From the NCBI RefSeq assembly GCF_900215435.1, contig NZ_OCMY01000001.1, forward strand, positions 124,001 to 188,000: DNA of 64,000 nt. Direction: 5' to 3'. Under the pieces are notes generated by a model. That model saw nothing but the letters and a program-made list of their open reading frames with translations, did no database searches and was not told where the DNA came from. The translations under genes and the position numbers were made by a program. Positions 30,993 through 40,044 of the stretch are shown one piece after another. Numbering within the stretch: position 1 is the first letter of the stretch; each line of letters begins with the position of its first letter. Origin of the DNA: Candidatus Pantoea floridensis. GTDB lineage: Bacteria > Pseudomonadota > Gammaproteobacteria > Enterobacterales > Enterobacteriaceae.

Positions 30993-32024
30993 TCACCTCG
31001 GCTGTGAGGGTTGGTCTGGTGTCACCGCGCCAGCCGCCGGAGTGGCCACTGCCGCAGGTGTCGCTGTCGCAGCCGGCGCAGCCGGTGTCGCAGTGGAACC
31101 TGTCGGAGCAGTCGGCGCAGCCGGTACAGCCGGTGCGGTAATGTCGGGAATAATTTGCGCCGGGTCGCTCACCTGTACGGCATCGCTCTCGGCATTCTCT
31201 TTTTCAATCGCCGCTTCGGTGTCGTGATTCAACACCAGCAGGCTAATGCGGCGGTTGACTGCATCATTAGCACCACGGTTTTTCAGCTTCATGGTGTCGG
31301 CCATACCGACCACACGCAGCATTTTGCTGCCGTCCAACCCACCGACCATCAACTCACGACGTGAGGCATTGGCACGATCTGCCGACAGTTCCCAGTTGCT
31401 GTAGCCACGATCGCCGTTGGCATACTGGATATCATCGGTGTGGCCTGACAGGCTAATTTTGTTGGGAATATCGTTCAGTACCGGAGCGATGGTGCGCAGA
31501 ATATCGCGCATGTAAGGCTCAACTTCCGCACTGCCGGTTTTAAACATCGGGCGATTCTGACTATCGATAATCTGAATACGCAGCCCCTCCTGCACCATAT
31601 TAATGATCAGGTGCGGGCGCAGTGCTTTCAGGCGCGGATCGGCTTCAATCAGCTGGTCGAGTTTTTCACGCAGACGATTCAGGCGAATCTCTTCCAGCTT
31701 TTTTTTCTGCGCATCCATATCAACGATTTTCTTCACTTCTCCCTTCTGCTGCGTGGGATCGTCACCGCCGCCAGGGATCGGGCTTTCACTGTCGCTGCTG
31801 CGCTGGCCGCCGGTTAATGCCACCCGCAGCGGGGTTTTGAAGTATTCCGCAATTTGTACCAACTCTTTGGGGCTGGAGATGGAGAGCAGCCACATCACCA
31901 TAAAGAACGCCATCATCGCCGTCATAAAGTCGGCATAGGCAATCTTCCACGAACCGTGGCTGCCATGGTGACCTTTATGTTTGCGCTTTTTAACCAGCAC
32001 AATGGGGCGATTGCCAGCTTTCAT
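30993..32024 (-). CDS. motB: Flagellar stator protein MotB
   Basis: A 343-residue stator subunit: a basic N-terminal tail, one TM helix at about residues 28-48 with the proton-carrying Asp32 in [12 protein letters not shown], and a C-terminal OmpA-like peptidoglycan-binding domain with [27 protein letters not shown]. It is longer than E. coli MotB (308 aa) because of a low-complexity Ala/Pro/Thr tail of about 55 residues after position 285. It overlaps motA by 4 nt. Confidence 0.96.
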   Translation of the reverse strand: MKAGNRPIVLVKKRKHKGHHGSHGSWKIAYADFMTAMMAFFMVMWLLSISSPKELVQIAEYFKTPLRVALTGGQRSSDSESPIPGGGDDPTQQKGEVKKIVDMDAQKKKLEEIRLNRLREKLDQLIEADPRLKALRPHLIINMVQEGLRIQIIDSQNRPMFKTGSAEVEPYMRDILRTIAPVLNDIPNKISLSGHTDDIQYANGDRGYSNWELSADRANASRRELMVGGLDGSKMLRVVGMADTMKLKNRGANDAVNRRISLLVLNHDTEAAIEKENAESDAVQVSDPAQIIPDITAPAVPAAPTAPTGSTATPAAPAATATPAAVATPAAGAVTPDQPSQPR

Positions 32025-32908
32025 GAATTCTCATCCGAAGTTTGTTTCGCCGGGTTCTTCGCGTTACGCACATGCTCTTCCAGTTCGGTAAACGACGGGC
32101 GCTCGGCGGAATACAACGTTTTGCGACCAAACTCGACCGCAATCTGCGGCGCGTAGCCGTTCAGGCTGGAGAGCAATGTCACTTTCACGCACTGCATCAT
32201 CTTGGTGGTTTCGGCACATTTCTGACGCAGCACGGATGCCAGCGGCGAGATAAAGCCGTAGGCGAGCAGGATGCCGAGGAAAGTACCGACCATCGCATGG
32301 GCCACTAATGCCCCTAACTCTGCCGCAGGACGATCGGCCGAGGCCAGCGCGTGAACCACGCCCATTACCGCCGCCACGATGCCGAAAGCCGGTAAGCCAT
32401 CACCCACTGCAGATATACTTTGCGCTGGTACTTCACACTCGTGTTCGTAAGTTTCGATTTCTTCATCCATCAGGGCTTCGATTTCGAATGCATTCATATT
32501 TCCACTAACCATTAAACGTAAATAGTCGGTAATAAAGTCCACCAACTGTTTATCGGACAAAATACGTGGATAGTTAGCAAAAATTTCACTCTGGTTCGGG
32601 TCTTCAATATCGCGTTCTAATGACAGCATGCCCTGCTGGCGTGATTTCGCCATCAGTCGATAAAGCAGCGCCATTAAATCCATGTATACGGCTTTGTTAT
32701 ATTTCGAGCCGCGCATTAACAATGGCAACGCTTTTAATGTCTTCTTGATCGACTTGCCATTATTGCCGACTAAAAAGGCACCAATACCGGCCCCGCCGAT
32801 AATCAGCAGCTCCGACGGTTGATAAAGCGCACCTAAATGTCCACCGACCATCATGTAGCCGCCCAACACGGAGCCGACGACCACGATATAACCCAGAATA
32901 ATCAGCAC
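32021..32908 (-). CDS. motA: Flagellar stator protein MotA
   Basis: A 295-residue inner-membrane protein, same length and pattern as E. coli MotA. It has four TM helices (near 2-20, 34-50, 170-190 and 200-222), the cytoplasmic loop with charged residues for FliG contact, and the conserved Pro near [20 protein letters not shown]. The start is GTG, as in E. coli, with AAGGA 6 nt upstream. First gene of motAB-cheAW. Confidence 0.96.
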   Translation of the reverse strand: MLIILGYIVVVGSVLGGYMMVGGHLGALYQPSELLIIGGAGIGAFLVGNNGKSIKKTLKALPLLMRGSKYNKAVYMDLMALLYRLMAKSRQQGMLSLERDIEDPNQSEIFANYPRILSDKQLVDFITDYLRLMVSGNMNAFEIEALMDEEIETYEHECEVPAQSISAVGDGLPAFGIVAAVMGVVHALASADRPAAELGALVAHAMVGTFLGILLAYGFISPLASVLRQKCAETTKMMQCVKVTLLSSLNGYAPQIAVEFGRKTLYSAERPSFTELEEHVRNAKNPAKQTSDENS

Positions 32909-32965
32909 AAAAAATCCTTACGTCCGTAACGTGTTGATGGAAGTTAAGCCAGAGAGCCGCAGGTG

Positions 32966-32992
32966 TTATTCGCTAATCGCAGGCAAAAAAAA
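32966..32992 (-). promoter_or_regulatory. Possible sigma-28 promoter of motA
   Basis: Minus strand GCGAATAA (6 of 8 of the -10) preceded by N11 and a run of T (4 of 8 of the -35). It overlaps the U-tract of the flhDC terminator. Position fits the known motA promoter of enterics, but the sequence match is weak. Confidence 0.3.
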
Positions 32993-33014
32993 AGCAGCGG
33001 TATTAACCGCTGCT
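32984..33014 (-). terminator. Intrinsic terminator after flhDC
   Basis: AGCAGCGGT/ACCGCTGCT stem with a 4-nt loop followed on the minus strand by nine or more T residues, 26 nt after flhC. Confidence 0.9.
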
Positions 33015-33040
33015 GGATGTTTTCCACGATGCGAACAAAC

Positions 33041-33619
33041 TTAAACGGCGCGTTTAACCTGTTCATCCAGCAGTTGTGGAAAGGTATCGGCAGAATCTGC
33101 AGAAAGTTTACGTCTTTTTACGGCACGTGATGGCGGCTGGCACAGGCTGCAGACAAAGCTGCCGACTGGCTGGTGTGCGTGGTTGATAAAGCTTCCACCG
33201 CAGCACTTACAGTCAGAAAGTTCCAGCATGCCGCTTTCAACGAATCGCACCAGGGTCCATGCGCGCGTCAGCGCCAACAGCGGGCCCTCGTCCGATTGCG
33301 GACACTGCTCAAGGTATAAACGATACGCTTTGATCACCGCTTCAACGCCGCTGCTTAATCCGGTTTTTAACAGGAACTGCCAGGCGTTACAGAACATAGA
33401 GGAGTGGATATTTTGTTCCCAGGTCATGAACCAATCGGTTGAGAATGGCAGCATGCCTTTCGGTGGGGGTGCACCGCGTAATTCTTTGTACAATTTAATC
33501 AGGCGTCCGCGGCTCAATTGCGTTTCGCTCTCGAGCATTTGCAGACGCGCGCCCAATGTAATCAGCTCCATTGCCAGCTGAATATCGCGCGCTTCCTGAA
33601 CAATACTTTTTTCACTCAT
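33041..33619 (-). CDS. flhC: Flagellar master regulator subunit FlhC
   Basis: A 192-residue subunit of the FlhD4C2 activator, which turns on class 2 flagellar genes. The C-terminal zinc site is visible as CKCCGG and CSLC (four Cys near residues 138-161). The N-terminal part carries [41 protein letters not shown]. Its ATG overlaps the flhD stop codon (TAATG), giving coupled translation. Confidence 0.96.
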   Translation of the reverse strand: MSEKSIVQEARDIQLAMELITLGARLQMLESETQLSRGRLIKLYKELRGAPPPKGMLPFSTDWFMTWEQNIHSSMFCNAWQFLLKTGLSSGVEAVIKAYRLYLEQCPQSDEGPLLALTRAWTLVRFVESGMLELSDCKCCGGSFINHAHQPVGSFVCSLCQPPSRAVKRRKLSADSADTFPQLLDEQVKRAV

Positions 33620-33969
33620 TAAACTGCCCTCTTCTTCGCAGAAACGTCATCTTTCGACGCGTTACGCAGTAAGCGGCTGGATAATAAAATACCGGTGTGG
33701 ATTTGCTGCAAGTCATCCACGCGTGACTCTTGGGTCAGACGATTAATATGGTTGTGATCGGTAAAGCGGAACTGGCAAACCAGTTGATTGGTTTCCGCTA
33801 ATTTTACCATCTCAGGTAAAGTTAATTGTGACAATGCATCCGCCATCGATTCATCGATGCCTAAACGAAACATTGCTGAAGCTTTTTCCTGGTTAATTAA
33901 ACGCTGAGCAAGAAGCAAATATGACAAATTGATGTCATATATATGTTTTAGTAATTCTGATGTACCCAT
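33619..33969 (-). CDS. flhD: Flagellar master regulator subunit FlhD
   Basis: A 116-residue helical protein with the same length as E. coli FlhD; core [23 protein letters not shown] and [20 protein letters not shown] are intact. The frame extends 31 codons upstream to 34062, but the ATG at 33969 is the family start. A leader of about 250 nt separates it from the predicted promoter, consistent with the strongly regulated flhDC leader of enterics. Confidence 0.95.
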   Translation of the reverse strand: MGTSELLKHIYDINLSYLLLAQRLINQEKASAMFRLGIDESMADALSQLTLPEMVKLAETNQLVCQFRFTDHNHINRLTQESRVDDLQQIHTGILLSSRLLRNASKDDVSAKKRAV

Positions 33970-34280
33970 TTTTTTCCATCCTGATAGACGCGACACATAT
34001 ACGGCCACAGAATTAAATGTTCTATGGTTCGGGCTGCTGGTTGGTAAATCTAAAGATGGCAAAAAAATAATCAGGCTTGAGCCAACGCGTTCCTGACCGT
34101 TTCATTTCCTGTCAGGACGCTGATCAGTAGTAATCAAAACTCCAGGCCATTCTTTGCTTGAGTTGTAACCATCTTCCGTGACGTCTGCTTACAGTTTTTT
34201 AAGACTATTCCGAAAACAAGGCAAATCTATATCGTCTGATTTCGACATACAACGTGAGTGGCGCGAAATTTTAGATAAAG

Positions 34281-34296
34281 TGTGATCTGTGTCACA
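34281..34296 (-). promoter_or_regulatory. CRP site of the flhDC promoter
   Basis: TGTGA-TCTGTG-TCACA is a perfect match to the CRP consensus core. It is centred about 70 bp upstream of the start expected from the TATAGA -10 at 34226-34231, the same spacing as class I activation of E. coli flhDC. Confidence 0.85.
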
Positions 34297-35055
34297 CTTT
34301 TAAGGCAAATTTTTTTCTGAAACCTTCAGCATCGCTTTTATGTTGTGCGTTTTTTGTACGAATTCGAATTGTTTCCTTAATATTTCATCGACGCAACACC
34401 GGTTTTAGTCTCTGCCGGAGATTGCCATTACCACACGATCAGTTATCTGCCCATCTGCACTATTAGTGCTATATCCCGCTACAATAGCCGTTATATGCAG
34501 GATAATACTCCGAAACAGAGCGAAATTATTCGCTTCTAAATTAATCACTTACAGGGAATATTGCCTGCAAGCACCATTACTATGCCGCAAGCGAAGCGTG
34601 AAGACTGGGCGCGCTGCGCCAGGGAACTGTCAGTAGATCGTAGGGAGTGTTTAGCGTACGACAGGGTATGTAACAGAGCGTTACATTAGAGAAATGAATG
34701 AATCAGCGGATTTGCGGTTTATCTCACGATAACTATCGGCGTGCCACGACGAATCTTTAGGGTTGCGACAAAAAAAAGCGCTTTTTGCCGTTTGACTGCC
34801 TGCTTTTTAACCAAAATGTGCTTTTTTTCTGATGTGTCAGCCCATTACGGCATTAAGAAATGAAATCGATTTCGTCAGGTTATGGTGGCGCGTGAAAACG
34901 CTTTGCAGTACAGCGGGCAGCAGGACACGATTCAGGCTAATAAAGTGGCAGGCTGCAAATGGAGAGCTAGTGGTTTGTGGAGTATGCGATGCGTGTAGAG
35001 CCACCATTGTTGGCGTAATGCCGCTCACTTAAGCAAAAAAATGCCTGTTTATGCA

Positions 35056-35123
35056 GGTGCGCATGAATGCGCACCCTACGAAAACCCGGCGATATCCACG
35101 TAGGGTCACCATTAATGGTGACC
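35056..35123. repeat. Paired-hairpin 3' repeat, copy D
   Basis: Perfect hairpins GGTGCGCAT-GA-ATGCGCACC (35056-35075) and GGTCACCAT-TA-ATGGTGACC (35104-35123), joined by CTACG and CGTAG segments that can pair. It lies 65 nt after the otsA stop. The two stems differ from each other and from other copies, yet stay fully paired. Confidence 0.85.
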
Positions 35124-35188
35124 GATTCATGCTTAACTGACGAGCATTACACCATTGTTGGCGGCCCTACATGACCAAAGGGTCTGTC

Positions 35189-36628
35189 TTACGCTAATTT
35201 GGGAAAGGTAGCGACTTTATTTACCGTACCGTGATCTTCACTACGCACCGGCAAGGTATTCAGATCTTTCAGGAAGCTTTCACGCCAATGTGAAATGTCC
35301 TGTTTGCGCAACACAGCCATCATGTCGTTGTAGCGCGAAATACGCTCGGTACGCGGCATGGTCAAGGCGCGATCCAGCGCGGCCGCTACGTCATCACGAT
35401 CGTAAGGGTTAACGATCAGCGCGGACGTCAGCTCCTGCGCCGCACCGGCAAAGCGCGACAGCACCAGTACGCCTGGGTTATCGGGGTCCTGCGCCGCAAC
35501 ATACTCCTTCGCCACCAAATTCATCCCATCACGTAATGGCGTTATCAAGCCAACGTTGGTCAGGCGGAAGATCTTCATTAACAGGCGGCGATCGAAGTGC
35601 TGGTTGAGATAATAAAGCGGCGTCCAGCCCAAGGTGCCGTATTTACCGTTAATGCGCCCCGCTTCGGTTTCCAGCTGGTGACGAATGTCCTGATACGCCT
35701 GCACATCACCGCGTGAGGTTGGCGCAATCTGCGAGTAACGCACTTTGCCGCGATGCTGCGGGAAATTCGCCAGTAAAGCTTCGTATGCCAGAAAACGCTC
35801 TGGCAGACCTTTTGAATAGTCCAGACGCTCGCAGGCAATAATATTTTGCAAATCACCCAGATCGCGTTTCATCGCGGCCATCTTCGGTGGCAATGGTCCT
35901 TCAGCCATCTCTTTAATGGTGTCCGGTTCGATACCAATGGGATACACCTCGGTCATAAAGGTGTTGCCAAAGGCAAGGTGCTTTTTCTCACCTTTATTCT
36001 GCAACTGCGTTAGCTGGCTCAGGCTATCGAGGAACGCAACGCGATCGGATTCTGTCTGGAATCCCAGCAGATCGTAATCGCTCATCATCTCCAGCAGCTC
36101 CTGATGCGGCGGCAGAGCGTTGAAGATCTCTGGCGTCGGGAACGGAATATGCAGGAAGAAGCCAATGCGGTTATTAATGCCGAGTTTACGTAGCTCGGCA
36201 GCAAACGGCAGCAGATGATAATCGTGGATCCACAAAATATCGTCCGGCTGCAGCAGCGGTTTTAGGCGCTGCGCCAGTAAGGTATTAACCCGGCAGTAAC
36301 CGTCCCAGGCTTCACGTTGATACTCAACCAGATCAAGGCGATAGTGGAAGGCCGGCCAAATCACGGTATTCGAAAATTGGAGATAATATTGATCGTAATC
36401 GTTCTGATTGAGCGGCAATGACGCGTAGGTAATTCCGTTATGCTCGAGCTGCGTGAGCTCTTCATCCTCATCTTCACCAGAGAACTCGCTAATCTCTCCG
36501 TTCCAGCCAAACCATAATCCTCCGGTATCTTGCAGTGCATCCAAAATACCGACAGCAAGTCCGCCTGCGCTGGCCTTGCTGCCATCGGGAATAGCGATAC
36601 GGTTAGATACGACGACTAAACGACTCAT
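35189..36628 (-). CDS. otsA: Trehalose-6-phosphate synthase OtsA
   Basis: A 479-residue GT20 glycosyltransferase that joins UDP-glucose and glucose-6-P into trehalose-6-P, matching E. coli OtsA (474 aa). Substrate-binding blocks are SNRIA and SAGGLAVGI near the N-terminus, WPAFHYRLD, IWIHDYHLLPFA, ERLDYSKGLPERF and RDGMNLVAKEYVAAQ. The C-terminus KVATFPKLA is as in E. coli. It overlaps otsB by 4 nt. It makes the osmoprotectant trehalose in osmotic and stationary-phase stress. Confidence 0.96.
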   Translation of the reverse strand: MSRLVVVSNRIAIPDGSKASAGGLAVGILDALQDTGGLWFGWNGEISEFSGEDEDEELTQLEHNGITYASLPLNQNDYDQYYLQFSNTVIWPAFHYRLDLVEYQREAWDGYCRVNTLLAQRLKPLLQPDDILWIHDYHLLPFAAELRKLGINNRIGFFLHIPFPTPEIFNALPPHQELLEMMSDYDLLGFQTESDRVAFLDSLSQLTQLQNKGEKKHLAFGNTFMTEVYPIGIEPDTIKEMAEGPLPPKMAAMKRDLGDLQNIIACERLDYSKGLPERFLAYEALLANFPQHRGKVRYSQIAPTSRGDVQAYQDIRHQLETEAGRINGKYGTLGWTPLYYLNQHFDRRLLMKIFRLTNVGLITPLRDGMNLVAKEYVAAQDPDNPGVLVLSRFAGAAQELTSALIVNPYDRDDVAAALDRALTMPRTERISRYNDMMAVLRKQDISHWRESFLKDLNTLPVRSEDHGTVNKVATFPKLA

Positions 36629-37413
36629 AACCTAAACTCCTTACCAACATTGTCATGTTCTAGTTGTAATAATAGTTGTTCAAGCCAGTGCCACACTGCC
36701 TCAACGCTGTTCAGACGAAAGCGTGCGTGGCTGGCACCTTCACCGACTTTGACAGAAATCCCCTGCATCGCGTTCACCGCGAGAAATCCTTTTTCATCTG
36801 TCAGGTCGTCTCCCACAAATACCGGAATACGTCCGATAAACGGGGCTTCCTGCATAAACTCACGCACCGCGGCACCTTTATCAATGCCCTGCGGTTTCAG
36901 TTCTACGACACATTTTCCTGGCTGAAGCGCCAGCTCGGGAAAACGTGCAACGGCATCTTCCGCCAGCTGCATAATGGCGTTTTCGTACTGCGGCGCATTG
37001 CGATAGTGCAGCGCGAAAGCCATACCCTTGACTTCCAGCAGGGTGTCGGGCCATTGATCCAGCGTTTGCTGCAGCTCAGTTTGCAAGGTATGGGCGATAT
37101 CGCCCGGCAAGCTGTGACGATGGACGCGTCCGCTGGCATCACGCCGCTCAGCGCCGTGCACGCCGGCCGCTGGCGCTTCAAGTGGCGCAACCAGTTCATC
37201 CAGTTGCGCAATCGGGCGTCCAGAGACCAGTGCTAACGCGCCGTGGCTAAGATTGGAAATGTGTTGCAGGTGCTGGCGAACCGAGGCGGGAATTGAAACC
37301 GACTCGGGCTGCGACTGAATCGCCGCCAGCGTACCGTCGACGTCAAAAAAGAAGGCATAAAGTCCGCCGCTCAACGACGGCAACGTGTTGTTCTGATTAA
37401 CCGCGGGGGTCAC
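36625..37413 (-). CDS. otsB: Trehalose-6-phosphate phosphatase OtsB
   Basis: A 262-residue HAD phosphatase that completes trehalose synthesis. Motif I FFFDVDGTLA, motif II LVSGRPI, GVHGAERRD, the Lys of KPQGIDKG and the Asp pair in VGDDLTDEKGF are present. The frame starts at 37464, but a perfect AGGAGG at about 37420-37425 lies 6 nt before a GTG at 37413, which I take as the start. It precedes otsA with an ATGA overlap, the usual otsBA order. Confidence 0.93.
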   Translation of the reverse strand: MTPAVNQNNTLPSLSGGLYAFFFDVDGTLAAIQSQPESVSIPASVRQHLQHISNLSHGALALVSGRPIAQLDELVAPLEAPAAGVHGAERRDASGRVHRHSLPGDIAHTLQTELQQTLDQWPDTLLEVKGMAFALHYRNAPQYENAIMQLAEDAVARFPELALQPGKCVVELKPQGIDKGAAVREFMQEAPFIGRIPVFVGDDLTDEKGFLAVNAMQGISVKVGEGASHARFRLNSVEAVWHWLEQLLLQLEHDNVGKEFRL

Positions 37414-37965
37414 GACTCTCCTCCTGTATCCTGGGGTTTCGCTTCTGTGGATGTTCGGAGACAAGTTGAATGAGAGAGGCGGTTAAAAACCGCAGAATGG
37501 CGTGCGAGGAGATTTTGCCGACAACACGGTATTTCGATAGTTAACTCCCCACAAACAAACATGATCTGGACTCACATGGCAACCTGACAGCGAACATCGT
37601 CAGCTTTAAGTGTAGACGTAGATCACGATATTGCCAGATGCATACGGCTTCGCTATAGGATAAGTGGCCGTTTTAAGCTTCAGGCAGGAAAAAAATTGCA
37701 TCCGTGGCTTTTCAGGCGCTTCGCTTAGTTTTCTGACTGCCACAACCTCGTCGGACACCACCATGCCGGCAAACATTTCCCAGATTAAGCCGACTTGATT
37801 CGGCGGCAAAGATTGTCATATGGTGCGTCTACCGCGCGGTCACAGTGCGGAGTTACGGCTCTTGAGAGCATAAATCAGCGCATTGAGATGACTTCAGGCA
37901 GGAATCAGGATGATGGAAAACCGATCAACTTCACATTTTGGCCATGTCAGGGTGGGAGGTAGAAA
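37414..37965. other. Intergenic region between otsB and an unknown gene
   Basis: A 552-bp stretch with the otsBA promoter region on the left. Apart from a small GCGGTT/AACCGC hairpin (37479-37493) I see no clear element. A 67-codon minus-strand frame (37606-37809) has only a TTG start without ribosome site and is not called. Confidence 0.4.
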
Positions 37966-38259
37966 ATGATGCCGCAAAACTACAGCCAGCGCGTTCACTT
38001 CTATTACTGCATTTTGATTGCGCTGAAAATCAATGCCAAAACGAAAAAGTCGGGTGGCGTACGCGGTAAGAATAACTTTCTGCTTAAGTGGCTGCGCAAT
38101 GCGCAGAACAACACCATTTTCCCTCCGGATATCACCAGCGAAATAGAGTGGCTGCGCGGCAAGATTATCAGTTCCGGCCCCGATACCGATTTGGAACCCA
38201 TGCTGCAATATGTTTATGACACCGCAAAACGCGCCGAGAATATGCGGTTAGGTTCCTGA
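37966..38259 (+). CDS. Unknown 97-residue basic protein
   Basis: A small soluble protein I do not recognise. The start is well supported: GGGAGGT lies 5 nt before the ATG, and a second ATG follows directly. It is basic in the first half (ALKINAKTKKSGGVRGKNNFLLKWLRNAQNN) and acidic in the second (SEIEWLRGKIISSGPDTDLEPMLQYVYDTAKRAEN). There is no signal peptide or TM helix, and probably mostly helical structure with possible nucleic-acid or protein binding. It stands alone, divergent from otsBA and 250 bp before fucO. Confidence 0.65.
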   Translation: MMPQNYSQRVHFYYCILIALKINAKTKKSGGVRGKNNFLLKWLRNAQNNTIFPPDITSEIEWLRGKIISSGPDTDLEPMLQYVYDTAKRAENMRLGS

Positions 38260-38509
38260 TCGCCCCCGCCAACGCTGGCTGCATCGCTGGCAGCCTTTCG
38301 CCATTTCCGCCCTGCGCACTCTTCGACTCTCCGTTACTTTCCTCTCACTTGCGCGTCGCCAGTCCAGCAGGCGGGAAACAGCGCTTTTATTGAGGAAACG
38401 CAATATAAACATCCCTTTTACCCCGTAGATCTAAATAGGGTTAAATCATTTTATCTTGATGATTTTAATCAAAAAAATCAAATATGGCATCTACGTGAAG
38501 GTAATTAAC

Positions 38510-39661
38510 ATGATTAACAGAATGATCCTCAATGAAACGGCTTACTTTGGTTCGGGTGCTATCAACGCCATTGTTGATGAGATTAACAAGCGCGGTTTTA
38601 CCAAAGCGCTGGTGGTCACGGATAAAGATCTGATCAAGTTTTCTGTCGCCACTCGAATTACCGACCTGCTGGCGCAAAACGGCCTGGATTATGAGGTTTA
38701 TGATCGCGTGATCCCTAATCCAACCGTAGAGGTGGTACACGCGGGCGTCACTGCATTTCGCCGTGCGGGCGCGGATTATCTGATTGCCGTGGGCGGTGGC
38801 TCGCCGCAGGACACCTGCAAAGCCATCGGTATGATGATTGCTAATCCCGAATTTACCGACGTGCGCATGCTGGAAGGTGGTGCCGCCACGCGCCATCCCT
38901 CGGTGCCAATTATTGCTGTGCCCACCACATCCGGCACGGCTGCAGAAGTCACGATCAATTACGTCATCACCGATGAAGAGAAGAAACGCAAATTTGTCTG
39001 CTACGATCCGCATGACATCCCGGCGATCGCTATTATCGATCCCGACATGATGGCCAGCATGCCAGCCAGCCTGAAAGCGGCAACCGGCGTAGACGCACTG
39101 ACCCACGCCATTGAAGGATTTATTACCCGCGGCGCCTGGGAACTGACCGACATGTTCCATCTCAAAGCGATTGAGATTATTGGCCGTTCGCTGCGTGATT
39201 CCGTGAAAGGTGTGTCAGCCGGCGTGGCCGATATGGCGCTGGGGCAATACATTGCTGGTATGGGCTTTTCCAATGTCGGACTGGGGCTGGTACACGGCAT
39301 GGCGCACCCGCTGGGCGCTTTTTATGGCACACCGCACGGTATCGCCAACGCCGTGTTGCTTCCGCATATTATGGCTTTCAATGCGGAATATACCGGTGAG
39401 AAATACCGCGATATCGCGCATGCGCTGGGTATCAAAGGCGCCTATGAATGTTCTTTGTCGGAGGCGCGTACGCTGGCGATTGACGCCGTGACCCGCCTCA
39501 ATCGTGACATCGGTATTCCGCTCAAATTACGCGATATCGGTATGCGGGTGGAGGATGCCGCAGCATTGGCCGCGGCCGCCTATGACGATATTTGCACCGG
39601 TGGAAATCCCCGCGAGTGTAGCGTTGAGATGATTAAATCACTCTATCTTGAGCTTTTCTGA
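38510..39661 (+). CDS. fucO: Iron-dependent alcohol dehydrogenase, FucO-like lactaldehyde reductase
   Basis: A 383-residue group III Fe-ADH that matches E. coli FucO closely; it interconverts lactaldehyde and 1,2-propanediol with NADH. The NAD-binding GGGSPQDTCKAIG (about residues 94-106), PTTSGTAAEVT, and the metal ligands in DALTHAIEG, LVHGMAHPLGAFYGTPHG (Asp and three His) are present. The frame reaches back to 38456, but the ATG at 38510 has GAAGG upstream and matches the family start. No other fuc or rha gene is in the window, so it probably reduces aldehydes from other routes. Confidence 0.88.
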   Translation: MINRMILNETAYFGSGAINAIVDEINKRGFTKALVVTDKDLIKFSVATRITDLLAQNGLDYEVYDRVIPNPTVEVVHAGVTAFRRAGADYLIAVGGGSPQDTCKAIGMMIANPEFTDVRMLEGGAATRHPSVPIIAVPTTSGTAAEVTINYVITDEEKKRKFVCYDPHDIPAIAIIDPDMMASMPASLKAATGVDALTHAIEGFITRGAWELTDMFHLKAIEIIGRSLRDSVKGVSAGVADMALGQYIAGMGFSNVGLGLVHGMAHPLGAFYGTPHGIANAVLLPHIMAFNAEYTGEKYRDIAHALGIKGAYECSLSEARTLAIDAVTRLNRDIGIPLKLRDIGMRVEDAAALAAAAYDDICTGGNPRECSVEMIKSLYLELF

Positions 39662-39674
39662 TCGCAAAAATAAA

Positions 39675-39700
39675 AGCAGCTGTAATTTATTATGGCTGCT
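39675..39700 (+). terminator. Possible terminator after fucO
   Basis: AGCAGC/GCTGCT inverted arms around a 14-nt A/T-rich loop, followed by TGTCTATTTATT. Weak. Confidence 0.35.
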
Positions 39701-39846
39701 GTCTATTTATTCCTCTCCGTTTTTATTACCTGCTGGCAGATTAATCCGGAAAGTTACCGATATCATCCATCACGCCGCCTTTAAGCGCGTAGCTGTCGAG
39801 GGATGTGCCATAGTTTGTGTTGGCATGAATAAAAGGATCCCTCGCT

Positions 39847-40044
39847 ATGTTTGGTTTTTTAACGTCTATGTTCGGTAGTCCAGAGGCGCTGGTGCAAGTG
39901 ATGACTCGCCAGGATATTCAGGAATCGATACAGGAAGGCGACAGAATAATTATCGATGAAGATGGTAACGCCTCGGTAAATGCATTGAGCCCTGAAGTAC
40001 AGCGCGATTTTGCTCAGCATGTCATGACGTTGAAGGATATTTAA
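39847..40044 (+). CDS. Unknown 65-residue acidic protein, first gene of a two-gene operon
   Basis: A small protein with a hydrophobic start (MFGFLTSMFGSPEALVQVM) and an acidic body: TRQDIQESIQEGDRIIIDEDGNASVNALSPEVQRDFAQHV. The GDRIIIDEDGNASVN stretch looks like a beta-hairpin. AAAGGA precedes the ATG. Its TAA stop directly touches the ATG of the next gene, so the two are very likely co-translated and may interact. I do not recognise the family. Confidence 0.7.
   Translation: MFGFLTSMFGSPEALVQVMTRQDIQESIQEGDRIIIDEDGNASVNALSPEVQRDFAQHVMTLKDI

Larger units (their letters stand above)
33970..35188. other. flhDC regulatory region and otsA 3' flank
   Basis: A 1.2-kb non-coding stretch. The first 350 bp hold the flhDC leader, a -10-like TATAGA on the minus strand (34226-34231) and a perfect CRP site. 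From about 34330 to 35040 I see AT-rich DNA, small palindromes (for example AAAAAGCGCTTTTT at 34773) and no gene with a ribosome site. Overlapping 60-codon frames at 34832-35032 on both strands have no support. Repeat copy D lies at 35056-35123. Confidence 0.55.

Noticed and set aside
34832..35032. Overlapping 60-codon frames on both strands upstream of flhDC
   Set aside because: Neither has a ribosome site, and perfect overlap on both strands suggests chance.
37606..37809. 67-codon minus-strand frame in the otsB upstream region
   Set aside because: Starts with TTG, lacks a ribosome site and has no recognisable features.
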